Origin: Intoshia linei
Taxonomy: Eukaryota > Orthonectida > Rhopaluridae
Assembly (NCBI GenBank): GCA_001642005.1
Contig: LWCA01000205.1
Coordinates: 1-40,681 of the forward strand
DNA length: 40,681 bases
Direction: 5' to 3'
The position numbers and the translations under genes were made by a program. Below, one piece after another: positions 32,501 to 40,681 of the stretch. Every line of letters begins with the position of its first letter. Within the stretch, counting starts at the first letter, position 1. The notes beneath the pieces are model-generated. The model searched no databases. It was not told the origin of the DNA and was given only the letters and a program-made list of their open reading frames with translations.

Positions 32501-35261
32501 AATATAAAAATAATAATAACAAAGTTGTATTACTTTTAGTAATCGTTGTTGTAGTTTAAATTTAAATTTTAAACAAATGAACAAATGAAAATGAGCATTT
32601 GAGATTGAAAAATTGCGAAGGAATGAATTATATAGATTTTCACCAATATTTCTTTATTGGAAATGTGTAGAATTTTAATGCATATTTTTTTTGAAATTGT
32701 AGGGTCAGTATTTACATTTTCAATTGTTATTTTAATCGAAATATTTGAAAAATATTAGTTAATAATATATTAAAAATTATTTTTCACTGGGAATGCGTAG
32801 ATTGCTAAGTCGAAATTTTGTATTTATATCTACTGGAATAAGCTCTATCAGAATAATCTTCTTTTTTTTTAATTTTCGGACAATTAATTATTTCACCTTT
32901 TTTGTTTTACAATTTGTTAATAAAATATTTCGGAAAAAAAATATATGAATAGTTAAATGCTTTTTTGACCGTGAAGGCGTCACTTATTCAGATTGAAATT
33001 TTTTTTGTGTGTTAATAGGATACAACTGTACAACCTGTAATATTTTTTAAATTCTAGGGTAATTTGAGGTTTTGGTCCTGAAGATACATATATATATTTT
33101 TAAATTCTCGAACTCGTTTGATTTTCAAAAATAAGGACAATTGGGGTTTTTGACCCAAATGATGTGGGTTGAGAAGGTTGAAATTTATTTTGCTAACACC
33201 CGGAAAAAATGCATCAGAGATGTGGACTTTATAAAATTCTAAGACCGATAGTTATTGAAATAAACGGTAACACACACACATATTGGATAGCATGTTATAT
33301 AAGTATGTATAAAAGTATACTGTATATTTTTCAACAAGAACGGTTGTATCATGAGCTAAAATCTCTTCCTGCTCAATATCGTAAGCACAATAACATAATT
33401 TTTCTTTTATTCTACGAACGAGTTCAAAATCTGCAGATTTGTTGAAAATGTAGCCACGTAAACTCAATAATTTAATGAGATAATTTGTAACATGGCGCCC
33501 AGCCACGTCTAATCGCGTTATTAAATGTGTTAAAGCGTGCCCCTCGACAACTGGAACAATGTGAGTGACTCCATCCCCACAATCACATACTACTCCAGTC
33601 ATAAGACCTAATTTTAAATTAATATACTGTACATCAGCGTTTCCCAATTGCCATTCTGTATAATTTCTGTGGGTCCCAAAGGTACATTTTTATATATACC
33701 ATTTTAAAAATGTACTAAAAACTCATTTTAAATAACATTCGTTTCGAATAAATAAGTAATACTCATTTATCACAGTTGAAAATTTTATAACCACAATGTT
33801 AAAATTTAATTTAGTTGCCACCATTTACCGGTACGTAACAGCAAAAATGGACAGGTTGGAAAACACTGATTTATATAACAAAGTAATAATATTCATTAAT
33901 ACAGTGCAAAACTCATTAGGTCGGAATTTTTCACCAAGTTCCCGAAAATTGATTTCGAAATAAAAATACAATTCATGAGAAATCTGAAATTTATATTTGA
34001 CCAACAATTTAACTTGGAATAAAGTGTCTTAAAATTTAAAATTAAAATTAAATTTTTGGTAAATCCTTTAAAGTAGTGATTCTCAAAGTAATAAACGTCC
34101 AATTTCTATAATATTTTTGACATACTATTATGGTCCAGGTACAACACAAAATTGTGACAATTCTACGTCATGTCATGGTTAGATATCGAAATATAGCCGT
34201 AAGTAATTTAAAAACAAAATAATAACTATTTTACGTCCCCTATTGGAAAACATGTGTATAAAATGGCAATTAAAATAATAAACGCATTTCTCGATTTCGT
34301 CAAAATGGCGTTAGTGTGATTGTAACCTGCCTCTACCATAAAAGATGTTGGATTTGAGAGAAAAAATGTGGTATTTGGTATTTGAAAAATTAAAGTTTGG
34401 TAAATATGGATTTTATTTAGGATATGGATTAGGTGGGTTTTTTTAATGTTTGGTAAAATTATATTTTTTAACAAAATATCGAAAAAAGGGGATTTTCCCT
34501 TAAACATTGGAGTCTACAATTATTACTAAAAATGATTAAAAAAAGAATAACCTTGAGCATAAAGAGTCAAAACAGCTTGAATAGATATATAAATTGCCGA
34601 AAAATTGTAATGTTCGAACATTAACTAGTATATAAAATTAAAAAGAATTTCAAAGCATAAAGAAGTACATGTATAAAATATAAAACCTCTGCCATTTTGA
34701 TACTGTTTTTTTTAGGGTTAAGAGGTGGTTCAGTAAGTAGAATTTTACTATTTTTGGGATCAATATTTAATTTTGTTTCACCTAAAATGATGTAAATTTT
34801 AATTTGTATTCCAAATAATACATATTACTACATGGTCCATGTAAATATTCTAGTAAATTAAAAAAAAATTACTGAAAGCGTAATCATAAATGTGTACAAT
34901 ATCTTCCCAGTTAATAATTTGTCCTTTTGACATTGGATAACTAATTTCCAACATATTGCGTACTTTGTCAGCTTCATCTCCAACCATAATATCCTACATG
35001 TACAAAATTCAAAACACTTTCCCACATGTAAAAACCTTTAAATGAACATTTTCAATTTCCGTATCTGCTCTCAAAACAGGCCTACCAACAATGGCCGGAA
35101 ATTGATAATCTGGAAAATTAGAACCACTAAATCCGCATTTGACAAACTATTTAAAAAATAAAATGTAAATTATAAAACTAAATATCAAAATATCAACAAA
35201 ACGCTAGAATTACTCCTGTTCCGTTATCACAAACAATCACTTTATTCCCATATTTATCCAT
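29532..35261 (-). CDS. Arp2: Actin-related protein 2 (ARP2), 9 exons, complete
   Basis: Exons (minus strand): 35261-35214, 35146-35036, 34993-34873, 34781-34687, 34624-34552, 33607-33321, 31617-31492, 30891-30739, 29693-29532. All junctions are GT-AG with matching phases, giving 391 residues against about 394 for animal ARP2. Visible blocks: [20 protein letters not shown] (phosphate loop 1), [46 protein letters not shown] (phosphate loop 2, usually DSGDG), [53 protein letters not shown] and [17 protein letters not shown]2 pairs with ARP3 in the Arp2/3 complex and forms the first subunits of a branched actin filament, binding ATP. LPDG and APE(C)LFQPHLxxVEG distinguish it from actin and ARP3. 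Introns 1-4 are 42-91 bp; introns 5-8 are 0.6-1.7 kb and hold MITEs. It is divergently transcribed from ALG9. Confidence 0.97.
29938..30515. mobile_element. Family A repeat in ARP2 intron 8
   Basis: Starts TATCCTTTACTTATATAAAA then AATGTTTGTGTGTGTGT and contains AAAATCATAAACATTATCAT and AATGACGCCTTCATGATCAA, blocks shared with the other copies. Followed at about 30520-30665 by a reverse family B end. Lies wholly in an intron. Confidence 0.7.
30520..30665. repeat. Family B MITE end (reverse)
   Basis: Contains ATAATAGTGAATAGTAGTAT, GGTAGAATAAAAATGTCTGC and GTTTGTACGAAGTACATAAC, the reverse complement of the arrangement at 38140-38250. Inside ARP2 intron 8. Confidence 0.65.
32019..33285. mobile_element. 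Longest family A element, in ARP2 intron 6
   Basis: About 1.27 kb. The left end reads ATCCTTTACTTATATATGCA then ATGTCTGTGTGTGTG and TCGTAGGATTT; the reverse complement of the right end reads CCAATATGTGTGTGTGTTAC then GGTCTTAGAATTTTATAAAG. These are imperfect inverted ends of about 65 bp. No ORF of note and no clear target duplication. Internal blocks recur in at least six places in the window, so it is the best local reference for the family. Superfamily not assigned. Confidence 0.65.
33635..33872. mobile_element. Degenerate hAT-like MITE in ARP2 intron 5
   Basis: CAGCGTTTCCCAATTGCC on the left and GGTTGGAAAACACTG on the right are imperfect inverted ends about 238 bp apart. Flanking 8-mers do not match, so it is old or composite. 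Confidence 0.5.
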
Positions 35262-35608
35262 TTTTAGGTATAATTATTGTTTATTTATTGATGTTCAAAT
35301 AATTGCACTTTATTATTTCTTCAGTTGTAGAGATTTAGTTTTGATGTTGAAATATTGTTAATTTTATTTATTTAACTATTTATTAATTGTTATAAATAAA
35401 TTCTAACAAAATTTAATCACATTTTAATCCAATTTGCAATAATATAAAAATGAACAATTTTAACAAAATATCACTATATGTACAACAAAATTGTTAATTA
35501 TATTAAAAAAAATTTATATTTATTGCTTAATTTAATTTTTTTGTCTCAGACAACTTGAGTTTACCTTTAAAAATGAATTTTTGAATTCAAATCATTTTTT
35601 TTTATGAA
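35262..35608. promoter_or_regulatory. Head-to-head promoter of ARP2 and ALG9
   Basis: Only 347 bp separate the ARP2 start codon (minus) from the ALG9 start codon (plus), so both promoters must lie here unless a distant 5' exon exists. The sequence is almost pure A/T; no TATA box can be told from background and no repeat family intrudes. Confidence 0.6.
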
Positions 35609-37756
35609 ATGATTAAATATTTTCACGTTTTAATCTTGTTAATTGTTAGTAGATTACTTTATATTCTCTTTTCAATAATTGATGATTGCGATGAAACTTT
35701 CAATTATTTGGAACCGGTAATTTTAGTTTTTCAAAAAGTATAAATTTTAAGCCAACTTTGAATATCTGTAATTATACGCTTATTTATGATTTTAATGTAA
35801 ATTATTTAAAAAATATAAAATATGTTGAAAGGTTATCTCAAATAAGAGATGAGGTAACTTGGCTAAAATTTGAAATAATGATTGACAAATTTATTTTAAT
35901 TTTATACATTTTAGCTACATTTTTTAAAATATGGCTACGGCTACCAAACATGGGAATATGCAGAACAATATGGTTTACGATCGTATTTTTATTTGCTGTT
36001 ACATTATTTTTCAATATATTTTGCTCCCCGCAAGACATTTTTCATGTTAAATCGAGTTTATTCAATGGATGTTTTATTTTTAAAATTTTTTCTACTTTTA
36101 TTATCTTGCTTTAGTCAATTCTATTTAATTAGGTAAATTTTATATTCTTTTTAAATTTTATGCAATTTATTTTTCCAGAAAAATACACATTTACAAACGA
36201 TGTGGATTGTACTATTTAATTATTGTCTTATTTTCTACATGCTATTTTCAAAATTCAACGTCATTTTTACCTTCATCCTTTTGTATGTACATGACAAATG
36301 TTATATTGGCATCACATATAGCAAAGTATTCTATGAATGGAATTTATGCTGGTATAATTGGATCTATTTTTGCTTGGCCATATTTTTTTATTTGTGGGTA
36401 TTTTATTTTTTTTTATTCATTTTTTCAATTTTTTGTTTTAGAATAACTGTTGGATTAAAAAATTTATATTTAAATTTTAAACATACTTTAATCAAATCTG
36501 TTATGTTTGGAATCGTTATTTTGGTTTATTTTATTTAGAGTGTCTACTTAAATCCAACCATTTTTAGTAAAAATCAAAATTTACCAAAACTAACAGGAAA
36601 AATTCTAGTTTTACCAACCTTTAAGGGAAAAATCCAGATTTACAGAATTGCGGACTATCTCAGTTGATATAATCGATTGTCAGCGTTTTAGGTGCCAGTT
36701 GACAAGGTGTCAGTATAAATAATGGATTGTCAGTAAATACATTGTAAGGGCAGTAAAAAATATTATTTTGTCCGTACTTTGAATATACTGTCAGTATTTA
36801 AATTTAATGTTCTGTATAAATTGAAACTGACAAAAAATGCTTTTGTAAAATATATTACAATACTCTACTATTGCCATAATTACATTCTTATTGTTCTCAT
36901 AAAAAAAGTTCTCTAAAAATGGTGTGAACACCATATAAATACTTCAAATTTTTTTGTAATATGGTTTGTAGGTATAACATGGTATCTTAATATTTCAGTT
37001 TTAACTTGGGTCAGTAGTGGATGATATAACTCAAAAACAAAAACTCGATTTTTCCATTAAAATTTGGTAAAAGTGGGTTTTCCTATGAGAGTTGGTAAAA
37101 TTGGGATTTTTCCTTAGCGTTTGTAAAAGTGGATTTTTCACTTAAAGGTAGGTAAAATTGGAATTTTCCCTAAAGGGTTTTTAAAACCGAATTTTTACCT
37201 TTTAGAATTGGTAAATTGGGATTTTGCCTAAAGGGCTTTTAAAAGCGAATTTTTCTATTAAAGGTTGGTAAAATTGGGATTTTTCCTTAAGCGTTTGTAA
37301 AAGTGGATTTTTCCCTTAAAGATTGGTAAATTTTGATTTTTATGTATTTTAAGTAAAAATGGTTGGGTTTAAGAGAATATTCTCTTTTATTTATATATTA
37401 TATAAAAAATTTTTCGTTCCATTTCATTTTTTACCTTATTTATAATTTAGTTTATAAATATAACAATTGATTCTTATTTTTATGGAAAAGTCACATTTCC
37501 TACGCTAAATGCAATCATTTACAATGTTTTTCAAGGAAAATCTACTCTATATGGTTATTTTTACTTAAGATATTATCACATAATACATGTATGTTTACGC
37601 ACTACGGAAATAATAATTATTACCCACAATGTTTTCTGAAACTGTTATACTTTATATTTTAGGGAAAGAACCCATATATTATTATCTTAAAGTCATTGTC
37701 TTGGACTATAACATTTTGTCGATTTTTATTTTTGTTTATCCGGCATATTGTTTAAG
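35609..37756 (+). CDS. alg9: ALG9 alpha-1,2-mannosyltransferase, first six exons (3' incomplete)
   Basis: Exons 35609-35716, 35915-36132, 36179-36397, 36442-36523, 37451-37553 and 37663-37756 join with matching phases into about 274 residues. Family blocks in order: DDCDETFNY (25-33, luminal catalytic loop with the conserved Asp-Glu), YGYGYQTWEYAEQYGLRSY, LNRVYSMDVLFLKFF, SFLPSSFCMYMTNV, IIGSIFAWPYFF, DSYFYGKVTFPTLNAIIYNV and LYGKEPIYYYL. This is the GT22 family; ALG9 uses dolichol-phosphate-mannose to add alpha-1,2 mannoses to the lipid-linked oligosaccharide in the ER lumen. The order and LPSSFCMY favour ALG9 over ALG12 or the GPI enzymes. The usual Trp in FNYWEP is Leu here. The 3' exons, including the QPHKEERF region, were not found before the window end. 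Intron 4 is swollen by a TTAA-flanked element. Confidence 0.92.
36552..37368. mobile_element. TTAA-flanked element (piggyBac-like MITE) with internal minisatellite
   Basis: ATCCAACCATTTTTA on the left and TAAAAATGGTTGGGT on the right are inverted ends, and TTAA lies directly outside both (36548-36551 and 37369-37372), the target site typical of piggyBac-type elements. The 817 bp body has no transposase ORF and accounts for most of the 927 bp ALG9 intron 4. Its right half is a degenerate tandem array. Confidence 0.75.
37045..37345. repeat. Degenerate minisatellite, about 30-37 bp unit
   Basis: Roughly eight to nine units of the form TTGGTAAAATTGGGATTTTT followed by CCTTAAAGG, with variants such as GCGTTTGTAAAAGTGGATTT. 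The array lies inside the TTAA-flanked element; single opposed units occur at its left end (about 36575-36655). Confidence 0.8.
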
Positions 37757-39998
37757 GTAACTTCATATTGCAATTAGTGATGCGACGATTAAAATTAATT
37801 TGAATTGTAGATATTTAAACTATTAGTATTCATAATGTATATTGATTATTCTTATAAGGTAAGATATGATTGATATATGAAGTCGCTAGGGCAGAGGTGG
37901 CCAAATGTGGCCCGCGATGGTTATCTAACAAAATGAAGTAAATGTTTGAGATTTATTAGTTAACCACGCCAAAATATCATTTTAGCTGTTGAATTTGATT
38001 GTTTACAATATGTCAACATTTCATTTAGATCAGTGTTTCCTGATAGGGACTAGTAAATATTACGAATTTATAGGATTATGAAAACTTTATATTAATTTAC
38101 TATTAGATGTTTATATAGAAAACTAGGTTGACAGTTATGTATTACGTACAAAAAGCGCCTAGTTCTGCCGAGGGCACATTTTTATTCTACCAAAAAAAAT
38201 AATAATTAAAAAATCTTACTTAAAAATCATACTATTCACTATTATCAATCCTTTAAAGGAGTGGTTCCAAAACTTCTTTCCGTCATATGAAATTAATTTT
38301 TACATTAAAGTCAATTATTCAATCTTAATATTGTTTTGTTAACATTTACGTAAAGAATTTTAAAAACAATTGTTATCTCATTTTTTTAATTTATTAGACC
38401 GAATGTGTGTATAATATTAAAAATAAAGTAAAAACAGTCCAATCCTAAAAATTGTCATAAATAGCATAAATTCCAGAAAAAATAAAATTAAGAAACCTAT
38501 TTTGTCATTTTCAATGTGATGACATATATTCAGTATCAATTTAATAAATAAATCCTAAAAATTGTCATAAATAGCATAAATTCCAGAAAAAATAAAATTA
38601 TAAACTATTTTGTTATTTTGAGTGTGATGATATATATTCAGTACCAATTTAATCAATAATTAACGGAATCAGCACTTTATAAACATATTTCAGGTGAATT
38701 TTACCAATATTGCAAAGGATTGTAATAAATATAAAAATGATAATAAAAAAGTTGTATTACTTTTAGTAATTCGTTGTTGTAGTTTTAATTTAAATTTTTT
38801 GGAAATGAGAATTTGAGATTTAAAAATTGCGAAAGAATGAATTATATAGATTTTCACCCATATTTCTTTATTGGAAAAAAGTAGATGTTCAATTTACATT
38901 TTTTTTTGAAATTGTAGTATGAAATATTTGAAAATTATTGGTTGATAATATATTAAAAATTTATTTTCATCGGGAATGCGTAGATTTATGAGGTTAAAAT
39001 TTTGTATTTATATCAACTGGAATAAGGTCTATAAAACTAATTTTTTTTTTAATTTTCGGACCGTTATTATTTCACATTTTTTGTGTGTGCTAATAGAATA
39101 AAACTCTACCACCTGTAAATTTTTTTAAATTCTAGGGCTGTTTTCATTAAAAAAAAGGGTAATTTGAGGTTTTGGCCCTGAAGATATATTTTTTTAAATT
39201 TTCGAACTCGTTTGATTTTCAAAAAAGGACAATTGGGCTTTTTGATCCGTAAGATGTGAGTTTGGGAAGTTGAAATTTATTTGCTAACACCCGGAAAAAA
39301 CTGCAATTGAAGTGTTAATTGTATAAAATTCTAAGACTTGTAGTTATTGAAATAAACAAACATTGCATATTAAATAAGGATATTTTATCCAATAATTATA
39401 GTGATTTCTTTTGGCTAAATAAATCCTTTTACAGAATTAGCAAAAAAGCAATATTTATTTAAAAATAGCAAAAATGATTTTAATATACGTTTTGAAGATA
39501 TCAATAATTGAGATTAAATCAACATACAGAGTTGCACAATAGCTCGTATCTCAGTGCACATGTAAATATCAAATACCAAGAACGTATAATATACGTATAT
39601 TAGGGTGTCACACTCATCAAAGAATCAAGGGAAATTAGCACTAAAAGTGTGTATTTTTAAAATAGAAAAACTAATTCGCAATCAAAAACATTTAACGCTA
39701 TCTATTCGAGTTGCGTTTGTCATTTTAAATATCACTTTAAAAATATTATGGGAGAAATTATAACGGAAATTGGAGTTTGAACTGTTAAACGTGATACCGA
39801 CTTGATAATATTGTTCTCCATGTTTAGTTATACAGTTTATTTTTTTAAATATGTTTCTAGTTCAATTTTTTTGGATGCTTTGAATACAATATAAATAATG
39901 TAAATAAGTCAGAATTAGAGAAATTAAATCGTTAATAAAATCCAAAAAAATTGAGCTAGAAACAAATTTAAAAAAATAAACAGTATAACTAAACAACA
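37757..39998. other. Repeat-rich tail after the last ALG9 exon seen
   Basis: A lone hAT-like end (CAGAGGTGGCCAAATGTGGC) lies at 37892. A forward family B end lies at about 38090-38280. An inverted piece of the 1162-1549 repeat follows, itself tandemly duplicated (about 38440-38540 and 38548-38650), then a family A copy at about 38640-39375. The stretch 39376-39998 shows no recognisable gene; a short open frame after an acceptor-like CCTTTTACAG near 39434 is not an ALG9 exon. Confidence 0.55.
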
Positions 39999-40681
39999 AT
40001 GGGGTGCACAACCTTTCCACAAATTCAGCCACAATGCTACTTTTCTCATAGATACTACGGCCGCACAAAATTTACTTAGACATTGAGAAAGTTTACTCTG
40101 CACCTAAATTTTAGGTCTAATAAAATACTTTTCTTTAAATTTTAATATCAGCAAGTTTTAATTAATAATTTTCAATTAAAATGAATCCTTAATTCACTCA
40201 TATAAATTAACACCACATTTGTCATTTATCTGAATCTGAATAAATAGCAATAGTAGGATTAATGCAGTGCTTCTCATGGGGTGAATACGAAAATTTAGAT
40301 GATTGTAGGCTAATCTACAATTTTCAACATATTTCATTAAATCATCCAATTAATGTTATGACAAAAAACCAAAATTTTACCAACCCTTAAGGAAGAAATC
40401 CCTTTTTACCAATATTTTTTTTATAAATTCATTTTTACCAAAGTTTTAGAATAAAAACTACCCTATCTTATTCCAAAAGAAAAAACCAAATTTTACCAAC
40501 TCTTAAGGAAAAAAATCCCATTTTACCTTTGCAATAATTATTCCGACATTCCATAAGAAAAAACCTGATTTTAAAAAAGTTTGAAAATCTTTTACTAATA
40601 TTTTTTTGAAAAAACATTAATCATTAATTTTTTGGTAAATAATTAATAATTGGACAACAGAAAAAAGTTCCATTAAAAACC
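39999..40681. mobile_element. Second hAT copy, cut by the window end
   Basis: Matches 12004 to about 12740 of the first copy in the same orientation (GGGGTGCACAACC, CAGCCACAATGCTACTTTTC, ACTACGGCCGCACAAAATTT). It lacks about 24 bp after TTTACTCTG and other short segments. The right end lies beyond the window. Confidence 0.88.

Noticed and set aside
33209-33445. Plus-strand ORF
   Set aside because: It is part repeat end and part antisense shadow of ARP2 exon 6.
37805-37865. Possible ALG9 exon after TTGTAG with a GTAAGA donor
   Set aside because: The phase required by exon 6 puts a stop in frame within five codons, and no ALG9 motif appears.
1-40681. CRISPR arrays, bacterial operons, tRNA or rRNA genes
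   Set aside because: None seen. Direct repeats are few and transposon-like, and the genes are spliced eukaryotic genes.

Overview
This is a eukaryotic, very AT-rich genomic window from an animal. It carries four intron-containing genes of clear eukaryotic type plus a divergent forkhead gene. An ADAM metalloprotease together with a forkhead factor points to Metazoa. The proteins are diverged from familiar animal orthologues; even the normally conserved ARP2 carries many substitutions. Together with 34-46 bp introns and a dense load of small DNA transposons, this suggests a fast-evolving invertebrate lineage, perhaps a parasite or miniaturised animal. I cannot name the species.

Layout. 1-1031: minus-strand relic of a Ty3/gypsy retroelement (RNase H) next to unidentified coding-like sequence. 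1032-7000: repeats, including a near-identical direct duplication next to an N, and one decayed coding-like patch. 7034-8248 (+): two-exon divergent forkhead protein. 8249-10811: intergenic repeats. 10812-13494 (+): exons of an ADAM10-like zinc metalloprotease, with a 1 kb hAT element inside the intron that splits the zinc-binding motif; downstream domains are not found. 13495-22072: repeat-rich, with MITEs, two micro-foldbacks and one cysteine-rich ORF. 22073-28748 (-): TMEM120/TACAN, 12 exons, complete. 29532-35261 (-): ARP2 (actin-related protein 2), 9 exons, complete, 391 aa. 35262-35608: head-to-head promoter. 35609-37756 (+): first six exons of ALG9 mannosyltransferase, 3' end not seen. 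37757-40681: repeats, including a second hAT copy cut by the window end.

The exon models for ARP2, TMEM120, ALG9, the forkhead gene and the ADAM gene were assembled by hand. GT-AG sites and intron phases close at every junction used, which is the main support. The genes do not form a pathway: ARP2 acts in actin nucleation, ALG9 in ER N-glycan assembly, TMEM120 is an ER/nuclear-envelope membrane protein, the ADAM is probably a membrane sheddase, and the forkhead protein is a transcription factor.

I found no convincing previously undescribed system. The most interesting signals are the bimodal introns (34-46 bp or transposon-inflated), hAT insertions sharing an nnnTAnnn target signature, a TTAA-flanked element carrying a minisatellite unit also found in an hAT element, and two 50-75 bp TA-flanked foldbacks.
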